64,000 nt of DNA from Margaritifera margaritifera (GCA_029931535.1 JAQPZY010001675.1:3066001-3130000); one strand, 5' to 3'. Positions 32,340 to 43,360 are shown, counted from the first letter of the stretch. Translations and numbers: made by a program. The notes: a model not told the origin generated them from the sequence alone.

Positions 32340-33200
32340 TCTCTTGCTGCAGTAGCAGATTTTCTACTCTTCCTCTTGAGGAGAGATCTTGTTCCACCTC
32401 TTCAATCAAAGGTTATAGGACTGCCTTTCAAACACACTTAAATTCTCCAAAACATCAATCCATTGGTTCAGATCCTCACTTAACGGATCTTATAAAGTTT
32501 TTTTGAGCTACAGAGACCGTTGTCTCCATCGTTGACACCAAGATGGAACCTTTCATGTGTTTTGTGGGCACCGTCAAAAGCACCTTATGAACCTTTGAGT
32601 GAGGCTTTCTTTTAAAAACTTATGCTTAATAATTGTCAGCGTGGAGAAGAAGCGAACTACATGCTTTATCAATTGAGGAGGGATGTCTATGCTTCAGTGG
32701 GAATTATGATTCGGTTTTCTTGCAAAAACCAGCTTCTATCCCCATTAGAGATCCCGAGTCTCAGTCACATCTGTGCTGGGGATGATTCGGATAGACTTCT
32801 TTGCCCAGTTAGGGCACGGAGGTTCTAGTTAGCAACTGCTAAAGGGAGAAGGAAGGCCAGGAAAAGTTTTTTCTCCCCTTAAGGGGCTCAGCTGATATTT
32901 CAGCATCCACTATCTCTAGATGGATTTTGCTCACCATCAAGAGAGCTTATGGGTCTCTTACAGAATAAGACCTCTCAGTCATGAGGATAAAAGACCATGA
33001 AGTAAGAGCTATCTCTTCTTCCTGGGCCTACCTTAATCACTCATCTTTTTTAATGTCACACACAGCCTCCTCCTCTGTTTACCTTTGATCATTAGCAAAT
33101 CAGAGCCGAGGGATATTTTTTATGGGTCCTATTATCGCTGCAGTTGAGTGGCTGGGCTACAAAGTGAGTAATTTTTCCACATTTTACTCCTTTCAGTCCA
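32340..33200 (+). pseudogene. DIRS tyrosine recombinase, copy 2 (broken)
   Basis: Residues of the tyrosine-recombinase catalytic set can be placed in order. 'CQRGEEANYM' near 32640 may hold the first Arg. 'LSHICAGDDSDRLLCPVRA' lies at 32760-32815. 'HEVRAISSSWAYL' at 32996-33034 is the His-x-x-Arg motif. A candidate nucleophile Tyr sits in 'STFYSF' near 33176-33193, after 'AAVEWLGYK'. Stops and at least one frameshift lie between the blocks, so no product is made. The family role is integration of a circular DNA intermediate without target duplication. Copy 3 lacks this domain and copy 1 lost everything between gag and the end. Confidence 0.8.
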
Positions 33201-33224
33201 TCAGCCACCCTTCTTACTGTCAGA

Positions 33225-33300
33225 GCTTAATAATTAGTGACAGGTAAGGTATTACTGACATTAAAATGTGTTTTTAAGGGGAGTAAAAACTAATTTTAAT
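33225..33300 (+). repeat. Internal copy of DIRS terminal sequence
   Basis: 'gcttaataattagtgacagg' ... 'tattactgacattaaa' repeats the outermost part of the left terminus (inverted at 26798-26845). It is followed by 'actaattttaattatgtaat', the reverse complement of the right-end sequence seen at 15740-15760. This resembles the internal complementary region of DIRS elements, in which both ends are represented side by side. Confidence 0.6.
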
Positions 33301-33351
33301 TATGTAATTACTTGGATGCTCTCCTCCCACCCCACTCTGATGTCCTTCATT

Positions 33352-33535
33352 AGCTAAAAATGTCCTGAAAAAGAATGAGGATGCAATATAGTGCATGGGC
33401 CAATGATGTAGGTCAGACTGGGTTGATGCATGTGCTCTAAGAACACCTAACATGGATGAGGTATTTCCATTGTGGAAATGTAAAGCTTAATAATAGTGAC
33501 AGGTAAGTATTATACAATTAAAATTAGTTTTATTC
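33352..33535 (+). repeat. DIRS right terminus
   Basis: Runs from 'gaatgaggatgcaatatag' through 'catggatgaggtatttccat' and 'cttaataatagtgacaggta' to 'attaaaattagttttattcc'. It is inverted with respect to 26798-27010, and its last part equals the end of copy 1. Confidence 0.85.
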
Positions 33536-33539
33536 CCCC

Positions 33540-34085
33540 CCAAAAAAACTACATATCTCTGTGTAACATTTATCCTCTCTATATTCATTTCACATGCTGA
33601 TAACCCCCACTCCCTTTCAGAAAATTGTTCTTTAAGAGACCTCTTAGGTTACCATGCTGTATCCCACCCCTTAGGGGTTAGGGTACACTCATATGCAATA
33701 TCAATTACATCTGGTTATGGGTAAGTTTTTGTGTTAAGGAAAACAATGCAGCAGACCCCTACCCTAACATAGCAGGAATTACGTATTTGTTTTTCTTAAT
33801 TGTCTAAATACCAAATTCTGTGTTTTTTCATCTTTGTATATTGATATCTGTTCTTGTGACTCATGTTGCATTGTTGTCGTGTGTGAGTTTGCAATTGCTC
33901 CATAATAAAGGTTTAACAATTGAACGTATTATTTTACTATAAAGAAAAGACCAGTATGGTTTCATTGTTTACCTTGTGCATGCTCTGGGGTGTATATAGC
34001 ACACAGCATATAAACAACAGGTGAGTTCACATGTGACATATTTTAACATATTTTCATTATTCATTGTTTTCTTTCATTTTGGAAA
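33540..34085. other. Unassigned sequence
   Basis: No ORF or repeat was recognised. Confidence 0.5.
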
Positions 34086-34089
34086 TTAT

Positions 34090-34455
34090 TTCAGAGTCTT
34101 AAACACAACCAGATCTTCTGCTTCTTCCTCATTAATCCACAATCAAGGAAATCTCTCAGAGGTTCTCTACAGGCCAAGACATTGCTCAGCAACGTAGAGG
34201 GTGGTTCTTTCCTCCTTCTACTTTGAGACCTATGGTCTCTGCCTTGAGCTACTGGATACATTCACCAAATCAGTCTATTTAACCTCCCCAATTGGATGCT
34301 GGATCATCTCCAGTGAGTATCTCAGCTGGAGTCTGGGCATGCCTTCCAATAAAGAGAATCAAAGCTATTGAACAGAATGTCTGGTTATTAGTTACTATAG
34401 CTTCTCATGCTGACCTCTTCTCAGTTACTTCATTCAGTATGCAGAAGGAGGCCTA
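34090..34455 (+). mobile_element. DIRS gag-region relic
   Basis: 'accagatcttctgcttcttc', 'cctatggtctctgcc', 'cctccccaattgga' and 'ggcatgccttccaa' follow the same order as 15335-15545 in copy 1. This is a fragment of the same family, closest to copy 1, with no other parts of the element attached. Confidence 0.85.
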
Positions 34456-36791
34456 AATGAATCCAGTCTATGAGGTCATGGTCCCAGGTGGTGAGATGAG
34501 TCTCAGTCACCTCCTGCACAGTGTGCTTGGCATTTGAGTTTATCTTTCTAGTGCATGCCACCCGGGCATAGGTATGGCCAACCATGTGGTTTCCAACCAG
34601 CCATTCGTCTGTTCAGTGTTGACATTTTTGCACCCATGCATTCATGCAATTTATGCTATTGTTGATAAATGATATGCAAGGGACATAAGCACACTCATCT
34701 CATTTTTGCACCTCATCCCATGTCACTTTTTTGTTGAATGTCATGTTTTACAACCACTGTAATTTGTTGACAGTCTGCTTCAGTGTAGTGCTTTGGTTCT
34801 TGAAGGAGAAGATGGCATGGAAAGACCAAGGCAAGAGCCTCAGCGTAGTACTGGTCTACATGTCAAGTACCTGCTCAACAGACTTGTTTTGAACATCAAG
34901 GGGATGCCAACCTAGAAGCATATGCAATGTAACTGGGTCAAATCCTTGTCTGACTAGATTGTCTCAGAGAGCATTCAAGGGGGTGACTGCAGGTAGCATT
35001 TTGACTGCCACCTGGGTCCAGCGATGGGCAAGGCTGCTTTTGCCTGTTCTGGGAATGGCTCTCACAACTAGAAGTGGGCTGGCCCCTGGCGGTGGTGCAT
35101 CAGCTTGCACAAGTGCACTGGAAAGCTTGGCTACTATGGCCTCTATTTCAACCATTTCATCTTTTTCACCTAGTAACTCTTCCAGGTAGTCTTCTATTTC
35201 CTTCCTGGTAGACTTCCATGGTGCATCTGCTTCTTTCAGTCTTGCAGCCTCCTTGTGATCCCATTTGTCTTCCATGATAATTTGCTGCTGGTTTTCAAGG
35301 GCTGACATAAAGCCCCACCCATGTACTTCTGGTCTAACATGCATTCTGGCAAACATGAGTTGGCATCAAATGGAGGCATCCCACCTTGTGCCAGCTGCAT
35401 GAGCTTGAGCCTGTGTAAATTACAAACTGAAAGCCAGCCTCTTGCAGCCAATCAAGGGCCTCCTGCTCCAGCAGGGTTGTGTAGAAACAGTCTGTGTGCA
35501 CAGCAACCTCAGTGCCACCCGGTGCGCTGACAAGCTTGTGAAGCAGGATGTGCTTGTCATTGAGGATGAGGTGTGAGACCAGCTGGTAGCCCTCTAAGAG
35601 CTCTCGCTGTACATGGTCAATACTAGGTAGAGATCTGGGTCAAGCTCAGTGCACGGACTTCTCATTGCTGTAGGCCAAAGCTTCTTTTTGTATTGATAAA
35701 ACTGCCCTCAGGCTGCCTTGTTATGGTGCCTGTCAGCAAGGCTGTAAACAAGGTTTGCTACATCCTTTTTGTTGCAGTCAATGACCTCACTGCCATACAG
35801 CTGATCCAGAACCTTGTTTGTGTTGTGGGGTATGGTCTTCTAAGGAATTAGCTCTCTAATGACCATAAAACCAATCCCCAGCTCCTGGGCATAAAAGAGG
35901 ACAATACCCAGGACAAAGTCATGTCTTGAGGGAATGAGAATGGGGTCACTGTTTGCAACCTCTACCAGGTAAAACCTAGCAGGCTATATTGGATCACTGC
36001 TGGGCTCTTGCAGGTAGTCAAACTTGGATAACATTGGCAAAGATAGTAATTTGGCCATCATAGCAGTGTAGGCAGGGCGACGTTGAAGTCAGTAATATTG
36101 TTTGTGGGCAACTGATCCTGGGGACAAGCAGCCCACAGTACGGACCCCAGTGGTAGTTGCCAAATTGGGCAAGTGTGTCTTGACTGTAGTGTCAAAGTGC
36201 AGTGCGATGGGTCACTTTGTTTGAGATCTTTTTGATCCACCCTATAAACTGCGGTAATCATGTCTTTAGTGTTACTGGAGCAGGGCCACTTGATGCTAAG
36301 CTGGTTGCTGGTCTTTGGTGGTGGAGGATGTACCAAAGCATGCTTGTTTACAGTCTTGCTGGCTGCTCAAAAGCCTAGACATCCTTGTTTACAAATCAGA
36401 CATGACTGTTATGCAGGAAGAGCGCAAAAGGCATCTTGACATGTGTATTGCAGCTCTCTGGCTCAAACTGGCAGACCACATTGCCATGAATGTCGATAGC
36501 AATACCAGGCAGATGACACCTTGGCATCAGCCCAGCATGTTTCCTGGAGTTTGTTGCCAGCAGGGGAAGATTGGTCTGAGCAGGCAAGCTCCCATAGACC
36601 TTTGTCTGTAAGGTTGTGTTTGAAACTGGCCATGGTGTACCAGGAGCCTCAACCCATCGTACTAATTGCCTAGGAACTGGAAATGGCTGACAAGTAACAC
36701 TTGCCAGCATTGCATCCAGCACATCATCATATTCACTTGGTGTTATGTGCACTTTGCAAAGCAGCTCATTCAAATGTGTTATGGTAGACAT
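34455..36791 (-). pseudogene. Degenerate gene, possibly a virus-like family B DNA polymerase
   Basis: Coding-like sequence runs for 2.3 kb on the minus strand, GC-richer than its flanks, with long open pieces at 36791-36396, 36336-36058 and 35356-34964 plus shorter ones between. It begins MSTITHLNELLCKVH. Around 35782-35737 the translation reads 'NKKDVANLVYSL', resembling the Lys-Asn-Tyr motif of family B polymerases. About 85 codons later, at 35513-35481, 'VAVHTDCFY' stands where a Y-x-D-T-D-S metal-binding motif would be. The C-terminal third is charged ('KWDHKEAARLKEAD', 'EKDEMVEIEAIVAKL'). Frameshifts and a few stops break it. Polymerase identity is a tentative motif reading; a transposon-borne or unknown protein is equally possible. 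Confidence 0.4.
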
Positions 36792-36794
36792 GAT

Positions 36795-36965
36795 AATGTG
36801 CTTAACTTAAACTTTATAAGAGGTTAATCGCTTTTTCTAAATAGGTTTTGTTGTGCTTATATCTTAAACTTTATTATAAGTTAGTCACTTTTCTAAATAT
36901 TAGGTTGTGCTTATATCTTAAACTTTATAATACATGTAGGTTAGTCACTTTGTAAAAATATGTTT
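36795..36965. repeat. ~62-bp tandem repeat upstream of the minus-strand locus
   Basis: Three units with 'cttaaactttataa', 'ggttagtcacttt' and 'taaatannttttgttgtgct'. They lie between the start of the 36791 frame and the cysteine-rich ORF, where a promoter or shared regulatory region would be expected. Confidence 0.8.
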
Positions 36966-37197
36966 TGATTTGCTTGTAGCTCAGAAATAACTTTATTGAA
37001 ATGCCTCCTTGCCCTATTCTACATTTCTTTATGTCTCTTGTTATATTGTAACCACCACAACAAGAGCATGTCCTGTAATCTGTCCATGTTCCTGTACCAC
37101 ACTTCCAGCATCCTCTTCTAAACTGTGCTGCATGTACACCACAATACTCATTTAAGAAGTTTTTCTCACACACCTCTTTACACCCTAGTTTCAGTGG
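36925..37197 (-). CDS. Small cysteine-rich (zinc-ribbon-like) ORF, hypothetical
   Basis: The minus strand encodes about 80 residues with Cys/His spaced like metal ligands: 'CEKN', 'EYCGVHAAQ', 'CWKCGTGTW' and 'CSCCGGYN'. Two CxxC pairs and a CxxH suggest one or two zinc sites; the pattern is not one I can name. The frame extends a few codons upstream of the ATG at 37173 toward 37197. It lies just upstream of, and on the same strand as, the 34455-36791 locus, so the two may belong to one element. The C-terminal part, past about residue 60, becomes AT-rich and may be read-through into the repeats. Unlike its neighbour it has no visible break. Confidence 0.35.
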   Translation of the reverse strand, partial: PLKLGCKEVCEKNFLNEYCGVHAAQFRRGCWKCGTGTWTDYRTCSCCGGYNITRDIKKCRIGQGGISIKLFLSYKQIKTYFYKVTNLHVL

Positions 37198-37389
37198 GAA
37201 ACATATAGGAAAAAGGAGGCAAAAGCCTAGTTGTTCTTCATGTATTACTCACTGTCCATGACCCCCAAATGGATCTCAGGGCATGGGACAATGAACAATG
37301 CTTGGCAAACTAGAGGAATTAATCTTTTTATGCTTTTAATTTTATATATACAGCATTCTTTCTATATATTGTACTCATCTTCGAAGTTG

Positions 37390-37760
37390 GATGAGGTTCA
37401 AAGATATGATTTTTACTTGGTCCTAAATGAAAATGTTGCCAGTCTTGCATCCAATTATGACCATCATGACTGACAGCCATCTTGAAAATCTAATTGCTTC
37501 TTCTCCTGATTGGATGGTCATATCAAAATGGGGTTTTCACCAAAAGACATCTTATGACCTTGTATGATCTCTGATTGGTTCGAAATGAAGATGATGCTGA
37601 TCCTATGGCCAATATGGCAGCCATCTTGAAAATCTTGTTATAATTTTCAAGAATATCAGAGATCGTTTTATCGCTTAGCAGCTAAAAAGCAGAAACAATC
37701 TTAATCTTTATCTTGGATTATAGTTGAGCATCAGTCACTTTAAGGAACTCTTGTTCAAAA
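37390..37760 (+). repeat. Array E copy 2 (about two units plus 3' domain)
   Basis: 'acttggtcctaaatgaaaat', 'atcttgaaaatct' and 'ggggttttcaccaaaagaca' are followed by the terminal domain 'gaatatcagagatcgtttta' and hairpin 'agtcactttaaggaact' near 37733-37749, then 'cttgtt'. Confidence 0.8.
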
Positions 37761-37764
37761 AGTG

Positions 37765-38330
37765 GGGATATGGCCTTGTCACATTAGAGTCGAATCATCA
37801 AAAATTTGAGTGCACCCCACTTTATTATGTAGTGTCTGATCTTGTATTGTGGGTTGTACTATAATCTGCATCTGCAGACATAGCGGTCATGGAGAAGCAC
37901 AACAATTTAGTCATCAAAGTGTGGTGTTCTCAAAATCACTTGCAGTTTTGGTTAACAATTTGACATTCTAGATATGAAGAAAGGAAATTGCTGACTATCC
38001 TTTGAATAAAGCTTACATGATGTCATTTCTAGAATTGATAAATAGTTTGTTTAATGCTTCTTGAATTAGATGCAAAACATGTCCTAATATAATAGATGGA
38101 AACTTTGATTGAATGTAAAAATGGTAAGATATTTAAAGTTAAACAGGACATAGATTGCAATTCAAAATTTTTTATTCATACATTGATATGTGTGAAATGT
38201 AAAGACTTTTACAATTGGTCAAATGAAAAATGAACTAAGAAAGAGAACGACAGCACATACAGCAGACAAGAAGAGAAGATCTCAGATTATTAAAAGTTAA
38301 TAAACATCTACATAACTGTTTCAAAGTCCT
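37765..38330. other. Unassigned AT-rich sequence
   Basis: Nothing recognised on either strand. Confidence 0.5.
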
Positions 38331-38334
38331 TCCC

Positions 38335-38992
38335 TTATATTAATTATCTACTGATAATGGATATTTCATATGCACTCTAATTATCTACTGATAATGGATA
38401 TTTCATACGCACTCTAATTATCTACTGATAATGGATATTTCATATGCACTCTAATTATCTACTGATAATGGATATTTCATATGCACTCTAATTATCTACT
38501 GATAATGGATATTTCATATGCACTCTAGTTATCTACTGATAGTGGATATTTCTTACGCACTCTATTTATCTACTGAATGGATATTTCATACCTGATAATG
38601 GATATTTCATACGCACTATAATTATCTACTGATAATGGATATTTCATATGCACTATAATTATCTACTGATAATGGATATTTCATATGCACTCTATTTATC
38701 TACTGATAATGGATATTTCATATGCACTCTAATTATCTACTGATAATGGATATTTCATATGCACTCTAATTATCTACTGATAATGGATATTTCATATGCA
38801 CTCTAATTATCTACTGATAATGGATATTTCATATGCACTCTAATTATCTACTGATAATGGATATTTCATACCCCCTCTAATTATCTACTGATAATGGATA
38901 TTTCATACACACTCTAATAATCTACTGATAATGGATATTTCATATGCAATCTAATTATCTACTGATAATGGATATTTCATACGCACTCTACA
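38335..38992. repeat. 37-bp minisatellite, about 17-18 copies
   Basis: The unit is 'taattatctactgataatgg' + 'atatttcatatgcactc'. One damaged unit near 38570-38610 carries a deletion and local rearrangement. The others differ by single substitutions (catatgc/catacgc). There are no unique spacers. Confidence 0.97.
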
Positions 38993-38994
38993 AT

Positions 38995-39610
38995 CAGATC
39001 TTAATAGTTCTAACTAATTATTTGAGGTTCATGAAAAATTAAAATGGAATCCTTTGTACATTGTATCAAGACACTGATATATTTTCATAACATGACAGTA
39101 GGAAACCTATTATATTGGTTATTTTAATTTGTCTGGACCACTTTATACATTGTAACAGGGCCAATATTGAGTGTGTTTCTGTAATTTGTTTTTTGTTAAC
39201 TTAGCCAAGGACTGTGAAAGGTGTTTAATGATTTCTTCAGCCTTACAAATGTGTCTTTGTATACAAGTGTTGTATATAGATTTTAAGAAGTTGTTTATAT
39301 CTTACCTTATAAACAGTGACATAATTGACGAAACAATGACATCAAATTGTTTATTGACAAAAGTACTTTGAAAGTATAATGTATCTACCTGTAGAGCATC
39401 CATCATGATGACGCAAAAGCGCTAGTGAAGGAATAAAGGATGAACATAACTAATATCCTGTTGAATTTACAAACGTATTTCTATAAATGAACCGGGACAT
39501 GGGCATATTAATTTAATTCATATACACCTATATACACCTTTATTCAAAACAAATTTATCTTTACATGCACCTAACATGATCTGCATCATGTAATCAATGC
39601 CTAGGGTCAA
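38995..39610. other. Unassigned AT-rich sequence
   Basis: The ORF at 39171-39371 shows no motif. Part of the 3' end of this stretch may already belong to the LINE 3' UTR that follows. Confidence 0.45.
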
Positions 39611-40083
<473 letters not shown>

Positions 40084-40194
40084 CTTCCTAAGCTCTAATC
40101 TGCTCTCTGCATCTCTGTCCATGTGCACTGGCAGCTTACTGTACATTTTTAATGAACTGCTTGACATGCATGCAATTGTCCAAAAGAGTTATTG

Positions 40195-40937
40195 TCTGAT
40201 AGGTCTAATGAGCTGTTATAGTTGTATTCAATGATACATGTAACAGCTGAGTTTACCAGTTGTGCCCAACCTGTTCAGTGGTACATCAGTGTAACATGAA
40301 CTGTTACAGCACATATTTAGTGATACATGTAACAGCTGAATTTACCAGTTGTGCCCAACCTGTTCAGTGGTACATCAGTGTAACATGAACTGTTACAGCA
40401 CATATTTAGTGATACATGTAACAGCTGAATTTACCAGTTGTGCCCAACCTGTTCAATAGTACATCAGTGTTACATGAGCTGTTACAGCTGTATTTAGTGA
40501 TACATGTGGTAACTGAATTGACCAGTTGTGGTACCTGTTCAGTGGTACATCACAGTGTTACATGAGCTGTTATAGCTGTATTAGTGATATGTGTAACAGC
40601 TGAATTTACCAGTTGTGCCCAACCTGTTCAGTGGTACATCAGTGTAACATGAACTGTTACAGCACATATTTAGTGATACATGTAACAGCTGAATTTACCA
40701 GTTGTGCCCAACCTGTTCAATAGTACATCAGTGTTACATGAGCTGTTACAGCTGTATTTAGTGATACATGTGGTAACTGAATTGACCAGTTATGGTACCT
40801 GTTCAGTGGTACATCACAGTGTTACATGAGCTGTTATAGCTGTATTAGTGATATGTGTAACAGCTGAATTTACCAGTTGCACCTAACCTGTTCAATGGTA
40901 TGTCACAGTGTTACAATAGCTGTATTTAGTGATACAT

Positions 40938-40940
<3 letters not shown>
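40195..40940. repeat. 89-bp satellite array, left part
   Basis: About eight units contain 'gatacatgtaacagctgaat', 'ttaccagttgtgcccaacct' and 'gttcagtggtacatcagtgt'. A three-unit higher-order block recurs (40290-40590 versus 40600-40900). The array resumes at 42569 after a LINE. Confidence 0.92.
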
Positions 40941-40978
<38 letters not shown>

Positions 40979-41124
40979 TCATTTAACGTGGGTAGCTGAA
41001 TTAGAATACAGATGTATCTAGTCTCCCTTGAGGGCATCAGCTACTTTCTAACAGTCTACATGCATGTATCTTACTAATAAAATGACAGTACATTACTCTG
41101 AATATAATCAATCATTTTGAAACA

Positions 41125-41612
41125 AAAAACAGATTAGCATGTACGAAGACAGATTAGCATGCACAAAGACAGATTAGCATGTACAAAGACAGATTAGCAC
41201 GTGGAAAGACAGATTAGCATGTACAAATACAGATTAGCATGTACAAATACAGATTAGCATATGAACAAAGACAGATTAGCATGTACAAAGATGGATTAGC
41301 ATGCACAAAGACAGATTAGCATGCACAAAAACAGATTAGCATGTACAAAGACAGATTAGCATGCACAAAGACAGATTAGCATGTACAAAGACAGATTAGC
41401 ATGCACAAAAACAGATTAGCATGTACAAAGACAGATTAGAATGCACAAAGACAGATTACCATGCACAAAGACAGATTACATGCACAAAGACATTAGCTTG
41501 CAAAAAAACAGATTAGAATGCACTAAGACAGATTAGCATGCACAAAAACAGATTAGCATGCACAAAGACAGATTAGCATGCACAAAAACAGATTAGCATG
41601 AACAAAGACAAA
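41125..41612. repeat. ~20-bp minisatellite inside a LINE 3' UTR
   Basis: More than twenty copies of 'acagattagcatgcacaaag' and variants (gtacaaag, gcacaaaa, gcacaaat). The related LINE at 39670-39690 has a single counterpart ('gtctttgtgcatgctg'), so the array grew from one unit. Confidence 0.95.
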
Positions 41613-41782
41613 ACAATTGGAATAGAAACAGGAATTTGAAAAAAATATGACATGTATATGTCAATTAAAAGCAAGCTTTAAATATTTGAAATATTTTTCT
41701 TTAAAACTTTTAACAGAAATGGCTGATCTAACTGACGTGGCAAAGAATTCCATATCTTTGTTTCAGAATATTTAAAACTACA

Positions 41783-42565
41783 TTAAAATTGTTCAGTATT
41801 GGGTTTTAAAAATTTCAAGTGGCCACGCAAGTTTGAGTGTAAAACATATGGCCCACGATTTTCAACAGATAATTCTCTCATATATTCAGGCATATTACAA
41901 TTTATACATTTGTAGACAAATACTGCCTTTTTTAAGTTTATTCTATCATTCATTTGAAGCCATTTCAGTTCATGGAAAAGAATACTAGATGTTGTGTCAA
42001 AAGGAGCATCCAAAATTTGGCGAGCTGCTCTCTTTTGTATTTTGTTTATTCTTTCTAACTGACTCTGAGGGCAGTTACCCCATATTATCAAACAATAGCC
42101 AATAACCAGTAAAATGTAGGAATTGTAGTATATACTTTGTGTGGGTAGGTTTCTTAATTTTACTTAATAAAGTTTTTTTTCTTGATAGAGATCTACAGAC
42201 ATAGTCAATATGTTTGTCCCTGGTGACTTTAAATCACTTTCAATTATCACAGACTAGTCCTAAAAGTTTTTCTTAACTTTTTCAATGAGTAGACCATTTA
42301 TTGTCAGATTTACAAGTTTCTCAGAAGTGAAATGCTTTTTAGACAAGGCTATTACCATACATTTTGTGTCTGTTTTATTTATAACCATTTTAGTTTATTT
42401 TGACCACATCTCAATATTTCTTATATCGGAATCTAGTAGAGCTTCTACTGTATTTACATCACCACCTGAAGCTGTTATAGTAGCATCATCTGCAAAGAAG
42501 TCTGTGTTTGTGTGCTCTGTCCAGAGAGAAGGGTCAGTTATGAAAATAAGAAATAACAATGGACC
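41783..42565 (-). pseudogene. LINE reverse transcriptase relic
   Basis: Minus-strand translation shows 'FFADDATITA' near 42490, the F/Y-A-D-D catalytic motif of RT with both Asp residues. Downstream come 'NKTDTKCMVI' and 'KLVNLTINGLLI', and then an open frame 42091-41783 containing 'LERINKIQKRAARQILDAPF' and 'WLQMNDRINLKKAVFVYKC'. This is the standard C-terminal order of CR1/L2/Jockey-type polymerases. Stops near 42380, 42240 and 42150 break the frame. The N-terminal half and endonuclease are missing. Confidence 0.85.
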
Positions 42566-42568
42566 TAA

Positions 42569-42712
42569 AATTGACCAGTTGTGCCGAACCTGTTCAAATG
42601 TACATCACAGTGTTACAGGAGCTGTTACAGCTGTATTTAGTTATACATGTAGTAACTGAATTGACCAGTTCTGCTGAACCTGTTCAGTGGTACATCACAG
42701 TGTTACATGCCA
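42569..42712. repeat. 89-bp satellite array, right part
   Basis: One and a half units ('ccagttgtgccgaacctgtt', 'cagtgttacaggagctgtta') continue the array interrupted at 40940. Confidence 0.9.
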
Positions 42713-42714
42713 CT

Positions 42715-43175
42715 CTTACTGAAAGAGATAACTCAGTTGGAAATGTGCATCTAACACAACTGGACCTTTGTGCAAAATATTTACAAGAATAGCAGAAAAA
42801 CAAGCACCAGAAGTGCAACTAGTGTTCTTTATTTGTAAAAGTAAAACAACAAAACATTATCATGTAAGTGGTCCTTTTTGGTAAGCAAGGATATAATGCA
42901 ACCTAGTTTACATAGCCCACTTCTGACTGATATTGAAATTGCTGAGGACATCAGTACTGAAGAGAGACATTATATTTCTGGACAAGATATTCAGGGAAAA
43001 ATAATGAGACAGCAAGAAAAATAATTATTTTTTAATGCCTGGACATTCTGATTATTGATGATATTTGTAGTTTTAAAAAAATGATAAGGCTTCAAAGGGA
43101 ACATGCTAAAAGATCTGTTGTGGCAATGGCTTTAGCAGTGTTTAACAGTTGCCTATATGACAGTTTGCTTTTGTT
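42715..43175. other. Unassigned AT-rich sequence
   Basis: Nothing recognised. Confidence 0.5.
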
Positions 43176-43177
43176 AT

Positions 43178-43360
43178 GGCTGGTGCTTTATGACACAGCA
43201 ACACTTTGAAAATTTTATCATGCCAAGGCAAACAGAGTAAAGTGCCTTGCCCAAAGTTGCACCACGATAACCGATTTGAGCTAATTTGATGGTGGGATTG
43301 AACTTGTACCCTTATTGTCACAAATCCAACACCTTAATCACTCAGCCACTGTAGCTCCAT
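43178..43360 (-). mobile_element. SINE family B copy
   Basis: The minus strand has a head with 'agtggctgagtgattaagg' and B-box-like 'gttcaatccc', then 'ttgggcaaggcactttactc' and 'ttgctgtgtcataaagcacc'. The 'aataacctacttg' part near the 3' end is replaced by another sequence. Confidence 0.75.

Larger units (their letters stand above)
26790..33535 (+). mobile_element. DIRS-like YR retrotransposon copy 2, most complete
   Basis: In order it shows a left inverted terminus (26798-27010), a leader with short-word repeats (28060-28510), a gag-like region (28620-30330, with SINE C inside), RT (30590-31100), RNase H (31420-31800), a connector (31800-32340), a tyrosine recombinase (32340-33195), an internal copy of terminal sequence (33225-33300) and a right inverted terminus (33352-33530). 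RT-RNase H followed by tyrosine recombinase, with inverted ends and no integrase, is the DIRS layout. All reading frames carry stops. The stretch 27020-28050 has no counterpart in copies 1 or 3 and may be a separate insertion, so the left boundary is less certain than the right. Confidence 0.8.
40941..42568 (-). mobile_element. 5'-truncated LINE inserted in the 89-bp satellite
   Basis: On the minus strand a coding relic runs from 42568, with a 3' UTR after about 41770 and an (ATT)n tail at 40941-40978. The satellite stops at 40940 in 'gatacatgta' and resumes at 42569 in 'attgaccagttgtg', so the LINE entered the array. The 3' UTR carries a 20-bp expansion (41125-41612). The terminal sequence matches 39611-39895. 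Confidence 0.9.

Noticed and set aside
38335..38992. Regular ~37-bp repeats reminiscent of a CRISPR array
   Set aside because: Units are contiguous with no unique spacers, in a eukaryotic repeat-rich context without cas genes. The same holds for the arrays at 24374 and 54995.
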